DNA of 62,644 nucleotides from Methanomassiliicoccales archaeon (lineage in GTDB: Archaea > Thermoplasmatota > Thermoplasmata > Methanomassiliicoccales > JAAEEP01): assembly GCA_013415695.1 (NCBI GenBank), contig JAAEEP010000012.1, positions 1 through 62,644 on the forward strand, read 5' to 3'. The notes beneath the pieces are model-generated. The model searched no databases. It was not told the origin of the DNA and saw only the letters and a list, made by a program, of their open reading frames with translations. The position numbers and the translations under genes were made by a program. This document shows, in pieces, positions 16,293-25,061 of the stretch. How positions within the stretch are numbered: the first letter of the stretch is position 1; the number at the start of each line of letters is the position of its first letter.

Positions 16293-17519
16293 CTATGTAG
16301 TGTACTCCGCGTTGATCTTCACGTACTCGTAGGAGAGGTCACATCCCCAGGCCTCAGCCAAAGAGTTTCCGAGGCCTATGTCCACCACTATGTGGATCTC
16401 CTTCTTCTTCAGCAGTTCCTTCAGAGGCTCCTCCCCCGTCCCGCAGGTCTGGATGAGAGGTTCGCCCTGCTCGTATATGGGTATCATGGTGCCGTTAGCC
16501 CCCATGGCTAAGTTCACCCTTTCGGGAACCATCTCTGCGCCCGAGTAGCCCAGAGCACACAGTATACGTCCGTAGTTGGGATCGGAGCCGAAAATAGCGG
16601 TCTTCACCAGATTGGAGGACACTATTGCCTTCGCAGCCTTTCTCGCATCTTCGGTCGACCGCGCACCCCTAACGACCACGGATATCAGCTTGGTGGCACC
16701 CTCTCCATCTAATGCAACCTGCTTGGCAAGGAGCTTCGCGACATACCTCACCCCCTCCCAGAAGGCTTCCGATTCGTCTGCTTTCATGCCCCCGGCGCAG
16801 CCGTTCGCCAAGATGACCGACATGTCGTTGGTGCTCTGATCACCATCCACATCGATCTGGTTGAAACTGGAGTCCATGACATCCTGCCATTTCCCGTCGA
16901 ATCCAGGTGATAGGCAGGCATCAGTGGTAATGAAACTGAGAGTGGTGGCATGAAGTGCCTTCATAGCGGGGGAGATCATCCCGCTACCCTTGGCCATCCC
17001 CCCGATGGTCACCTTGGTGCCGTCCTCGAGGGTCACCTCGCATGCAGCTTCCTTGATCACAGTGTCAGTGGTCAGTATGGCTTGAGCAGCCTCCACATCC
17101 TTCTTGCGGCCGCTATCAAGTTCATTAGTGATCTCCTTGATGCCCGAGATTATCTTATCCGTCGGTAGGAAGCGGCCGATGATACCCGTGGACACCACTC
17201 CCACCAGGTCCCTTTCGAGACCGAGTGAGGCAGCGGTCTGGGAAACCATGTCCCTGGCATCCTTTGCACCCCTGTCTCCGGTTAGGGTGTTGGCATTGCC
17301 AGAGTTGATTATGAATGCCTGGAGCTTCTTTGGGTCAAGCTCTATCATGACCTTGAGGGGTGCGCCCTTCACCTTGTTCTGAGTATACGCGATAGCGCAG
17401 GTCGCTTCCGTCTCGGAGTAGATGAGCGCCAAGTCGCGCTTGTGCTTCTTGATGCCGCAGGCAATGCCAGCGGCCTTAAACCCCTTGGGGGATGTTATAC
17501 CCCCATCTATCACCTTCAT
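16293..17519 (-). CDS. argJ: Glutamate N-acetyltransferase / ornithine acetyltransferase
   Basis: 408 residues, typical of ArgJ. The autocleavage site that generates the alpha and beta chains is in MKALHATTLSFITTDA; the new N-terminal threonine is the nucleophile. MKVIDGGITSPKGFKAAGI is the usual N-terminus, so ATG at 17519 is preferred over GTG at 17528 (MSEMKV). The enzyme transfers the acetyl group from acetylornithine to glutamate, recycling it; some members also use acetyl-CoA. The ATG lies one base after the argC stop. Confidence 0.95.
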   Translation of the reverse strand: MKVIDGGITSPKGFKAAGIACGIKKHKRDLALIYSETEATCAIAYTQNKVKGAPLKVMIELDPKKLQAFIINSGNANTLTGDRGAKDARDMVSQTAASLGLERDLVGVVSTGIIGRFLPTDKIISGIKEITNELDSGRKKDVEAAQAILTTDTVIKEAACEVTLEDGTKVTIGGMAKGSGMISPAMKALHATTLSFITTDACLSPGFDGKWQDVMDSSFNQIDVDGDQSTNDMSVILANGCAGGMKADESEAFWEGVRYVAKLLAKQVALDGEGATKLISVVVRGARSTEDARKAAKAIVSSNLVKTAIFGSDPNYGRILCALGYSGAEMVPERVNLAMGANGTMIPIYEQGEPLIQTCGTGEEPLKELLKKKEIHIVVDIGLGNSLAEAWGCDLSYEYVKINAEYTT

Positions 17520-17520
17520 C

Positions 17521-18540
17521 TCAGACACCCAGCCCGGGGAAGTTCAATCCGGTTGTCTCGTCCAGCCCGAACATGATGTTCGCATTCTGGACCGCCTGGC
17601 CTGCGCCACCCTTGGTGAGGTTGTCGATCGTTGCCATGACCACCACATTCTTCTCTCCTGCGAACTCGAAACCGATCTCACAGAAGTTCGATCCAGCGAC
17701 CGAGGCGATGTTGGGTGTCCCGTTGACGCGAATGAAAGGCTTGCCCTTGTAGAACTTCTCGTAAACATCATACAATGATTCGTGATCCATCTTATTCTTG
17801 AGAGTCACATAGCAAGTGGAGAATATTCCACGCACGATGGGCACAAGATGAGGAGTGAAGACTACCTCGATCGACCCGTTGCCCATGCTCTCCAAGGCCT
17901 GCTTTATCTCGGGGGTATGACGATGCTGGCCTACCTTGTAGGGGATTATGCCCGCGGCACAGGTGGGATGGTGGGTGATCTGAGAAGGTTCCATTCCCGC
18001 TCCAGAAGTGCCGCTCTTCGCGTCGATGATAAGTTTTCCCTCCACCAGGTCCTCTGAAAAGAGGGGAGCGGTGGCCAGCACTGCGCATGTGGGGTAGCAT
18101 CCGGGGTTGGCCACCAGCTCGGCGGAGGTTATGGCGTCATGGAAGAGTTCGGGTATCCCGTAGACGGCCTTCTTCAGATTATCAACGTCCCTGTGATCGA
18201 TCCCGTACCACTGGCGGTAGTCGCGAGGCGCCTTCAGCCTGTAGTCGCCGCTAAGATCGACCACCTTGATCCCCTTCTCAAGGAGGGGGGGTGCGAAATC
18301 CATGGAGGCGCCGTGGGGCGTCGCCAGGAAAGCGAGGTCGATGTCGGAGTTCTCGCTCAAGCTCTCATCGAATCTGATGTCGACGAAGCCCTTAAGGAAT
18401 GGGTGGACCTTCGTGACCTTCAGACCGGCCTGCCTCCTCGAGGTGATGGTCACTAGCTCCATCTCCGGATGGGTGCAGACCATGCGGGCTGTCTCCCCGC
18501 CCGTGTATCCCGATCCTCCGACTATACCAACCTTAATCAT
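17521..18540 (-). CDS. argC: N-acetyl-gamma-glutamyl-phosphate reductase
   Basis: 339 residues. MIKVGIVGGSGYTGGE is the NADP-binding start; the catalytic cysteine is in VANPGCYPTCAVLA, and GTSGAG and GQHRHTPE are also typical. It reduces acetylglutamyl phosphate to the semialdehyde in the cytosol. ATG at 18540 gives the family N-terminus; ATG at 18573 would add 11 residues. A TATA element (TATTAATA) lies at 18587-18594. It is the first gene of the leftward arginine operon and shares its 215-base upstream region with argG. Confidence 0.95.
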   Translation of the reverse strand: MIKVGIVGGSGYTGGETARMVCTHPEMELVTITSRRQAGLKVTKVHPFLKGFVDIRFDESLSENSDIDLAFLATPHGASMDFAPPLLEKGIKVVDLSGDYRLKAPRDYRQWYGIDHRDVDNLKKAVYGIPELFHDAITSAELVANPGCYPTCAVLATAPLFSEDLVEGKLIIDAKSGTSGAGMEPSQITHHPTCAAGIIPYKVGQHRHTPEIKQALESMGNGSIEVVFTPHLVPIVRGIFSTCYVTLKNKMDHESLYDVYEKFYKGKPFIRVNGTPNIASVAGSNFCEIGFEFAGEKNVVVMATIDNLTKGGAGQAVQNANIMFGLDETTGLNFPGLGV

Positions 18541-18755
18541 CTCGATATCACTCTCTTCTAAGGAACTGCGCATTGTGGAATTCGAGTATTAATAGTGATG
18601 TCATATTTCAGACACCATGCTCCCCAGGTGTTCGTCTGGGAACGGTACCACACATATCGGTCAGCCTTGTCGGAATGAGGACGATAGATGTGTCAAATGT
18701 CGCTTGCGGGTCATCACGAATATATATACAAGCGGGAGTAAACGGCCCGATTTAA
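18541..18755. promoter_or_regulatory. Bidirectional argC/argG promoter region
   Basis: A TATA element for argC on the minus strand (18587-18594) and one for argG on the plus strand (18719-18729, ATATATATA) face away from each other. Between them, CCCAG (18623-18627) is mirrored by CTGGG (18636-18640), a possible operator allowing joint control of both arginine operons. Confidence 0.5.
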
Positions 18756-20027
18756 ATGGTATCCAGTAATGACACTCGCGATAAGATCGTCCTGGCCTAC
18801 TCCGGCGGATTGGACACCTCCATTGCCATCAGGTGGCTCCAGGAGAAGTACGACATGGACGTCATAGCGGTTTCCATCTACGTGGGACAGCCGGGCGACA
18901 TGGACGCTACAATGGCCAAGGCCAAGAAGGTGGGCGCCGTCGATGCCTACGCCGTCGACGCGCAGGAGGAGTTCGTCAATGACTACGTGTTCCCCTCACT
19001 GAAGGCCAACGCCATGTACGAGGACAAGTATCCACTTGCCACAGCGATCGCAAGGCCGCTCATGGCAAAGATACTGGCGGACGTCGCGAAGAAAGAGGGA
19101 GCCAAATACATAGCGCACGGCTGCACCGCCAAGGGGAACGACCAGGTGCGCTTCGACGTTTCCATCAACGCTCTAGCCCCCCATATCGGGATCATCGCTC
19201 CCATGAGGCAGTGGATATACACCCGTGAGGAGGGCATCGAGTACGCGAAGGAACATGACATTCCAATACCCATCAAGAAGGCCACACCCTATTCGATTGA
19301 CGAGAACCTTTGGGGAAGGAGCTGCGAGTGTGGCATCCTCGAGGACGCCTCGGTCGAGCCACCTGAGGACGCCTACGAGTGGACAACCTCGCCGTTATCC
19401 GCTCCCGACGAGCCGGAATACCTCACTATTGATTTCGAGAAGGGAGTACCAATCGCCATAAACGGGGAGAAAATTCCTCCAGTCGACCTGATAAAGAAGG
19501 TCAATGAGATCGCTGGCAAGCACGGCGTGGGAAGAATAGATCACATCGAGGACCGCCTGGTGGGCATAAAGAGCAGGGAGATATACGAGGCTCCATCGGC
19601 CATCGTCCTGGTCACCGCCCATAAAGACCTAGAGAACCTCGTGCTCTCCAAGGATCTGATGGCATTCAAGAAGTTCGTCGAGCAGAAGTACGCGGAACTC
19701 GCGTACAACGGCCTGTGGTTCTCACCTCTCAAGGAGACCCTGGATGCCTTCGTCGACAAGAGCCAAGAATTCGTCACCGGATGGGTCAAGATGAGACTCT
19801 TCAAGGGCTCAGCTGTCGTTGTGGCGAGATCGTCCCAATACTCATTATACGACACCGCTATGTCTACCTACGACGAGGCGGACCATTTCGATCATAACTC
19901 TGCCGAGGGATTCATATATTGCTGGGGCCTGCCTCTGAGGATGGCCGCCAAGGCGTACAAGGAGAAGGTGGATATCAGTGAACAAGAAGGTCCTATGGTC
20001 GGGGAGATTCAAGAAAGGAGCCAGTGA
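18756..20027 (+). CDS. argG: Argininosuccinate synthase
   Basis: 423 residues. The PP-loop ATP-binding motif LAYSGGLDTSIAIRWL is near the start, and AHGCTAKGNDQVRFD and PYSIDENLWGRSCECG are hallmark argininosuccinate synthase stretches. It joins citrulline and aspartate using ATP. The ATG at 18756 lies about 28 bases after a TATA box, so the leader is short. It overlaps argH by 50 bases in a different frame, implying tight translational coupling. Confidence 0.97.
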   Translation: MVSSNDTRDKIVLAYSGGLDTSIAIRWLQEKYDMDVIAVSIYVGQPGDMDATMAKAKKVGAVDAYAVDAQEEFVNDYVFPSLKANAMYEDKYPLATAIARPLMAKILADVAKKEGAKYIAHGCTAKGNDQVRFDVSINALAPHIGIIAPMRQWIYTREEGIEYAKEHDIPIPIKKATPYSIDENLWGRSCECGILEDASVEPPEDAYEWTTSPLSAPDEPEYLTIDFEKGVPIAINGEKIPPVDLIKKVNEIAGKHGVGRIDHIEDRLVGIKSREIYEAPSAIVLVTAHKDLENLVLSKDLMAFKKFVEQKYAELAYNGLWFSPLKETLDAFVDKSQEFVTGWVKMRLFKGSAVVVARSSQYSLYDTAMSTYDEADHFDHNSAEGFIYCWGLPLRMAAKAYKEKVDISEQEGPMVGEIQERSQ

Positions 20028-21423
20028 GTCCACTCTCCTCTTCACATCATCCCTGACCGTGGACTCCAGGATGGCGTACCACGACATCATGGGTTCCCTG
20101 GCCCATGCAAGGATGCTGGGGCAGCAGGGGATCATATCCATCGAGGATCAGGAGGCGATCGTCAAGGGTCTCAGGTCAATCCTCTTCGACCTGGAGAACG
20201 AGGGTATCGGATTCCCCGAGACCACCGAGGATATTCATTCGGCCCTCGAGATGGAGCTAACTGAGCGCATTGGGGAAGCAGGTGGAAGGATTCACACCGC
20301 CCGCTCCAGGAATGATCAAGTGGCCACAGACCTCCGCTTGTACCTTAGGGACAGGTTGCTGGATACCATAGAGAACCTGGTCCACCTACAGGAGGTCATG
20401 GTCGATCTTGCGGAGGAGCACGTCAAGACGATCATGCCCGGCTTCACCCACTTACAGCACGCCCAGCCCGTAACACTGGGATATCATATGATGGCCCACT
20501 ACCAGCGCATCCAGAGGGACACCGAGCGCCTGATCGACATGTACAGGAGGGTGAACGTCTGTCCCCTTGGATCGGCAGCTCTGGCCGGAACCACCTACTC
20601 CATTGACAGGCATCTGACGGCCAGTTCTCTGGGCTTCGACTCGCCGACCGCGAACGCCATGGACGCTGTGTCGGACAGGGACCTGGTCGCCGAGTACTGC
20701 TTCTGCGCCTCGCTGTGCATGATGCACCTCTCGTCCTTATGCGAAGAGCTGGTTGTCTGGAGCTCACCCGAATTCTCCTTCGTGGAATTGGATGACGAAT
20801 TCTCAACGGGCAGCTCGATAATGCCCCAGAAGAAGAACCCGGACGTGGCTGAGCTCATCAGGGGGAAGAGTGCTGGAGTCCTCGGGGATCTGAACTCCAT
20901 CATGGTGATGATGAAAGGACTCCCATTCGCATACAACCGCGACCTGCAGGAGGATAAAGGAGCCCTGTTCAGGACTGCCGATACCCTAAACGGCAGCCTG
21001 GAGATCATGGCGCCCATGATGCAGACGCTGACTTTCAATAATGAGAAGATGCTGGCTGCCGCCAAGAGTGGTTTCCTGAATGCCACCGAGTTGGCCGACT
21101 ACCTGGCAGGAAAGGGGATGCCCTTCCGTGAAGCGCATGGAGTGGTGGGGCAGGTGGTCCAGAATGCATCCGAGAGGAATATCGGGATAGAGGATCTCTC
21201 CCTGGACGAGTTGTGCTCCTATTCTCCTCTAATCGATGATGATGTCTTCGACTTGCTTGCGATCGAAAAGGCTGTGGAACGGAGAGAATCGACCGGTGGC
21301 ACCTCGCCCTCATCGGTGAAGTCACAGATAGAACAGGCCCTGGTTTCTATGAACGAACAGGGCGATTTCGCCCGTTTGAAGCGTGAGGATATAGCTAAAG
21401 CGTTCGAGAAGCTGCAGAGCTAG
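19978..21423 (+). CDS. argH: Argininosuccinate lyase
   Basis: 481 residues. The fumarase/aspartase superfamily signature GSSIMPQKKNPD is present, as are HTARSRNDQVATDLRLYLRD and the catalytic-region segment PGFTHLQHAQPVTLG. It splits argininosuccinate into arginine and fumarate. The start is GTG at 19978 with GGTGG just upstream, inside the end of argG; the conserved LWSGRFKKG follows within ten residues, so this start is sound despite the 50-base overlap. The stop codon is one base from the stop of the convergent gene at 21425. Confidence 0.96.
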   Translation: MNKKVLWSGRFKKGASESTLLFTSSLTVDSRMAYHDIMGSLAHARMLGQQGIISIEDQEAIVKGLRSILFDLENEGIGFPETTEDIHSALEMELTERIGEAGGRIHTARSRNDQVATDLRLYLRDRLLDTIENLVHLQEVMVDLAEEHVKTIMPGFTHLQHAQPVTLGYHMMAHYQRIQRDTERLIDMYRRVNVCPLGSAALAGTTYSIDRHLTASSLGFDSPTANAMDAVSDRDLVAEYCFCASLCMMHLSSLCEELVVWSSPEFSFVELDDEFSTGSSIMPQKKNPDVAELIRGKSAGVLGDLNSIMVMMKGLPFAYNRDLQEDKGALFRTADTLNGSLEIMAPMMQTLTFNNEKMLAAAKSGFLNATELADYLAGKGMPFREAHGVVGQVVQNASERNIGIEDLSLDELCSYSPLIDDDVFDLLAIEKAVERRESTGGTSPSSVKSQIEQALVSMNEQGDFARLKREDIAKAFEKLQS

Positions 21424-21424
21424 G

Positions 21425-21790
21425 TCATTCACTCAAATAGAGGCGGTTCCACTCCAGTTCGTGATTTATATTTGCCACTTTCAGAATGCGGCTGAGCTTC
21501 TCGGCGATGCGGACCACTTCGTTGCTCTTTGAAGTCCCTCTGATGTAGAACTCCTTGCGATCCAGCGGGAACACCAATCGCATCCTTCCCTTGCGGTTGT
21601 AACCTTCAGGCTTCCTATTCTTCTCCAGCTCTGACTGGTTCAGATAGATGAACATTCGGAGTACATCCTCATCCTCGGGAACTTGCCCCGTCTCTTGAAG
21701 GAAGGTGATTAGCACCTCCGGGAAAACCTCCGCAAGGTCCTTGTATTCCACATTTTCTTCTAGAACGAAATGCCCACTGGTAGCCTTCAT
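21425..21790 (-). CDS. Conserved-looking protein of unknown function, 121 aa
   Basis: I do not recognise the family. The protein is mixed alpha/beta with equal acidic and basic content, no signal peptide, no membrane span and no cysteine. Basic central segments (KNRKPEGYNRKGRMRL) and RKEFYIRGTSKSNEVVRIAEKLSRILK suggest an RNA- or nucleotide-binding helix, but nothing diagnostic. A clear TATA box (TATATAAATATT, 21813-21824) lies about 25-30 bases before the ATG, so the gene is transcribed from its own promoter, probably with a leaderless or very short leader. It converges with argH and diverges from thiDN. Confidence 0.7.
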   Translation of the reverse strand: MKATSGHFVLEENVEYKDLAEVFPEVLITFLQETGQVPEDEDVLRMFIYLNQSELEKNRKPEGYNRKGRMRLVFPLDRKEFYIRGTSKSNEVVRIAEKLSRILKVANINHELEWNRLYLSE

Positions 21791-21812
21791 CGACCTGTTC
21801 GATGGTGAAGTC

Positions 21813-21910
21813 TATATAAATATTTGTCGAGTCGGTTGAACCCCCGGACGGGACATCAAAGGCCAGTGATTCGAGACCGAACAAAACAGACGAGGTAAAT
21901 TAATAATAAG
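21813..21910. promoter_or_regulatory. Divergent TATA boxes for the 121-aa gene and thiDN
   Basis: TATATAAATATT at 21813-21824 (read leftward) and TTAATAATAAG near 21900-21910 (read rightward) each lie about 20-30 bases before the respective ATG codons (21790 and 21927), indicating leaderless or short-leader transcripts in both directions. Confidence 0.5.
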
Positions 21911-21926
21911 AGGCAATATTCAAGCC

Positions 21927-23243
21927 ATGATAGCCGCACTCACCATCGCGGGCTCTGATTCCATCGGTGGCGCTGGATTGCAGGCCGATCTCAAGGCCTT
22001 TGCCGCCATATGGGTGCACGGCACCTCTGTGGTCACCTGCGTGACCTCCCAGAACACCCAAGGCGTTCTGGATATACGACCCATGGCTCTGGATGTCATC
22101 GAGTCCCAGATGGAGGCCGTTCTTGGGGATGCTGAGATAGCAGCGGCCAAGACCGGAATGCTTTACTCCACTGACATCGCCAGCACGGTGGTGCGAAGGC
22201 TGAATGAAGAGGATTTTCCTTTGGTCGTCGATCCCGTTCTCGTTGCAGGGGTGGGCGACTCGCTCCATTCCAGAGATCTAGTGGAGACGCTGAGGAGAGA
22301 GGTCATACCAAGAGCCACCCTAGTTACGCCTAACCTCCCAGAGGCCCAGGAGTTGGTCGGTTTCCCCATATCGAACTACAGGGATGTCGAGAGGGCATGC
22401 GATTCGCTGCGGGAGATGGGCGCCGAGGCTGTTCTGATCAAGGGTGGACACTTATCATCCGAAAAGGCAGAGGATGTCATGCTCTTTGAGGATCACTTCT
22501 ACACTTACTCGTCTCCAAGAGTCGAGTCAGCAGGCCACGGCGGAGGCTGCACGCTCTCCGCCTATATAACGGGCTTCATGGCAAAGGGAATGGACCCCCC
22601 TGAGGCCGTGGAGAAGGCCAAGGGATGCATATGGAAGGCATTCGTATCCAGCTACGGAGTGGGGAAGGGTGTAACATTGGTTGATCCCCTTGCGCCCTTT
22701 GAGGAAGCAGCAGAAAAGTACGAGATCATGACCCGATTGAGACGGGCGGTCGAAATCCTGGAATCGATCCTGCCTGCTTCGTGGGTTCCTGAGGTCGGCA
22801 TGAATTTCGTCTTCGCACTTCCTAGCGCTCTGTCTCCAGAGGACATCTGCGGGGTTGAGGGAAGGATCTCCTCCGTCAGGGGAAGGCTTGTTCACGCGGC
22901 CTGCTTTGATTTCGGAGCATCGCGGCATGTAGCCACCATAGCCCTGACCGCCATGCAGTTCGATCGGAGGATGAGGTCAGCCCTTAACCTGCGCTTCAGC
23001 GAGAGGAATCTGGAGAACCTCATGGCATCGGGATTGACGGTGGGAAGCTTCTCACGCTCAGACGAGCCAAGAGAGAGGAGGACCATGGAATGGGGAACTG
23101 AGAAGGCCATCATGGAGCTGGGTCAGGTCCCTGATGCAGTATACGACAGAGGAGGCGTAGGCAAGGAGCCCATGATAAGGATACTGGGTCAGGATCCCGA
23201 GGCGGTCCTAGACAAAGTGAGGATAATACTCGATTCACGGTGA
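21927..23243 (+). CDS. thiDN: Bifunctional HMP(-P) kinase / thiamine-phosphate synthase (ThiD-ThiN)
   Basis: 438 residues. Residues 1 to about 260 are Thi[21 protein letters not shown] binds the pyrimidine, [12 protein letters not shown] and [11 protein letters not shown] follow, and [12 protein letters not shown] holds the anion hole and catalytic region. Residues about 270-438 are ThiN, the archaeal thiamine-phosphate synthase ([15 protein letters not shown], then [12 protein letters not shown]). It phosphorylates hydroxymethylpyrimidine twice and couples it with the thiazole phosphate. This fusion is common in archaea. The following glycosyltransferase starts four bases after the stop, an apparently unrelated operon partner. 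Confidence 0.95.
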   Translation: MIAALTIAGSDSIGGAGLQADLKAFAAIWVHGTSVVTCVTSQNTQGVLDIRPMALDVIESQMEAVLGDAEIAAAKTGMLYSTDIASTVVRRLNEEDFPLVVDPVLVAGVGDSLHSRDLVETLRREVIPRATLVTPNLPEAQELVGFPISNYRDVERACDSLREMGAEAVLIKGGHLSSEKAEDVMLFEDHFYTYSSPRVESAGHGGGCTLSAYITGFMAKGMDPPEAVEKAKGCIWKAFVSSYGVGKGVTLVDPLAPFEEAAEKYEIMTRLRRAVEILESILPASWVPEVGMNFVFALPSALSPEDICGVEGRISSVRGRLVHAACFDFGASRHVATIALTAMQFDRRMRSALNLRFSERNLENLMASGLTVGSFSRSDEPRERRTMEWGTEKAIMELGQVPDAVYDRGGVGKEPMIRILGQDPEAVLDKVRIILDSR

Positions 23244-23247
23244 TCAG

Positions 23248-24423
23248 TTGAGAATCGCGATGTTCACGGACAGCTATCTGCCCTCTAGGGACGGTGTGGT
23301 CAATTCCATCCTGCTCACCAAACAGAAGCTGGAGGAGATGGGGCACGAGGTGATCGTGTTCGCTCCAGATCCTGGCAATAGTGATGACAGGGAGGAGGGG
23401 ACCCAATACTTCCGCTCCGTGGCCTACAGGAGCTACCAGGGCTACCGGGTCCCCATGTTCCCCACCAACAAGTGCCAGATCCTAGAGGGGCTGGACGTGG
23501 ACGTCATTCATAATCAAGGCCTTCTGCTCATGGCACTCCGCGGCATGTTCGCTGGCCGTTCGCTAAGACTTCCTGTGGTGACCTCCTTCCACACCATGAT
23601 AACAGAGGCGGTGGAGTACTACTCATGGCTACCGCTTCCAAGGGAGGTCATGGACGTGCTGTTCTGGCGCTACCTGCGCAGCCTGCTCCAGCGCTCAGAG
23701 GCTGTGATCGCACCTACCCAGGCCATCCTGGATGAGCTGATGGCCTACGCGCCCGATATTAGAAAGGGAGAGGTAATACCCACCGGGGTCGATTGCAGTC
23801 GGTTCCGGCCGGATGTTGACGGATCCGCCATCAGAGAGAGATACGGCCTAGAAGGAAAGGTCATCCTCCACCTAGGAAGGATCGCCTGGGAGAAGAACCT
23901 GGACCTAGTGCTGGAAAGCTTCAAACTCCTGCTGGAGAAGGACCGGACCCTGAGGCTCATGATAGTGGGCTCAGGCCCCGCCAGAGATCATTATATGGAG
24001 GTCGCGAAGTCCATGGGAATCGGAGATGAGGTAATCTTCCCTGGTTTCGTTGCGGATGAAGAGCTTCCCATGTATTATGCGGTCTGTGACGTATTCGCCC
24101 TCGCCTCCAAGTTCGAGACCCAGGGACTCGTGGTGCTGGAGGCAATGGCCAGTGGCAAGGCTGTGGCGTGCATCGACTATCGGGCTACCGCGGAGATAGT
24201 GAACGAAGGTGTTGATGGTTTCCTCTTTGAGGAGTCGGTAGAGAGCTGCTCGAGCACGCTGGAAAAGGCCTTGAACGCGCCTGATTCGATCAAGATGAAT
24301 GCGAGGGGAACCGCGGAAAGATATTCCATTGATGAGATGGCTGAGAGGTTGGTAAAGGTCTACGAGTACGCTATAGAACAGAAGAGGGAGAGGAGCGGGG
24401 AACCTAAGAGGAGAGCAATATGA
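23248..24423 (+). CDS. GT4 family glycosyltransferase
   Basis: 391 residues with the GT-B fold. The N-terminal MRIAMFTDSYLPSRDGVVNSI resembles glycosyltransferases that glucosylate diacylglycerol-type lipids. The C-terminal donor site is typical: IPTGVDCSRFRPD, VILHLGRIAWEKNLDLVLES, and ASKFETQGLVVLEAMASGKA with the EX7E-type pair. Retaining transfer from a nucleotide sugar at the cytoplasmic membrane face is expected; acceptor unknown. The start is TTG at 23248 with GGTGATCA just before it, overlapping the thiDN stop. Its own stop overlaps the next start as ATGA. Confidence 0.9.
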   Translation: MRIAMFTDSYLPSRDGVVNSILLTKQKLEEMGHEVIVFAPDPGNSDDREEGTQYFRSVAYRSYQGYRVPMFPTNKCQILEGLDVDVIHNQGLLLMALRGMFAGRSLRLPVVTSFHTMITEAVEYYSWLPLPREVMDVLFWRYLRSLLQRSEAVIAPTQAILDELMAYAPDIRKGEVIPTGVDCSRFRPDVDGSAIRERYGLEGKVILHLGRIAWEKNLDLVLESFKLLLEKDRTLRLMIVGSGPARDHYMEVAKSMGIGDEVIFPGFVADEELPMYYAVCDVFALASKFETQGLVVLEAMASGKAVACIDYRATAEIVNEGVDGFLFEESVESCSSTLEKALNAPDSIKMNARGTAERYSIDEMAERLVKVYEYAIEQKRERSGEPKRRAI

Positions 24424-25061
24424 TCGAATTCGACCTGGGAAACATCATCTACGATTTCTTCAGCGTGATGGGAGTGCCAGGTCTGCTCCTATGTATATTC
24501 CTCCTGTTCTACATAGATGCCATCCTCATCCCAACGCTACCGGAGCTCTTCACCGTGATCATTTTCATGGCCATTCCTGAACCCTGGTTCGCCGGACTGA
24601 TACTGTTCACCATCGCCGGGGCAGAATTCCTGGGTCTGACCACGCTTTACACCCTTGTCAAGAGCGTTAAGGTCCCGAGAAAGATAGAAGCGGCGGTCAT
24701 TAAGTACAGAGATTTCCTCATCGTGAGGGACGAGAGGATGATCATCGTCAACCGCTTCGCCCCGGTACTTCCCTTCATGGGAGCTTTCGTGGCCATATGC
24801 GGCTGGTCCTATCGCAAGGCGGTCATATACACGCTTGCCAGCGGTGTGATCAAGTACGGTGCGATACTGGCCTTGAGCAACCTGTTCTTCGTTTACTTCT
24901 CAGAGGGGACCGCTGGGATGATCACAATAATCATGGTCCTGATCATCCTGGTCCTGAGCCTCATCGTCTCCGTGTACCGCAGGAGCATGATGAAAAAGGA
25001 GAAGCTACCCGAGGGGGTTTGCCCTCTTCCGGACGCCGACCCGTCGGAGGAGGAGGCATGA
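24420..25061 (+). CDS. Polytopic membrane protein, DedA/VTT-like
   Basis: 213 residues with about five hydrophobic segments. Features resembling the DedA/VTT family are an N-terminal re-entrant-like stretch (FYIDAILIPTLPELFTVIIF), a conserved-looking NRFAPVLPFMGAFVAICG segment and a following helix. The C-terminal about 30 residues are a charged cytoplasmic tail. DedA-type proteins are linked to lipid scrambling or transport of undecaprenyl or other lipids, which fits a location between two glycosyltransferases. Assignment to that family is tentative. ATG overlaps the previous stop by four bases, and its TGA overlaps the next ATG. Confidence 0.7.
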   Translation: MIEFDLGNIIYDFFSVMGVPGLLLCIFLLFYIDAILIPTLPELFTVIIFMAIPEPWFAGLILFTIAGAEFLGLTTLYTLVKSVKVPRKIEAAVIKYRDFLIVRDERMIIVNRFAPVLPFMGAFVAICGWSYRKAVIYTLASGVIKYGAILALSNLFFVYFSEGTAGMITIIMVLIILVLSLIVSVYRRSMMKKEKLPEGVCPLPDADPSEEEA

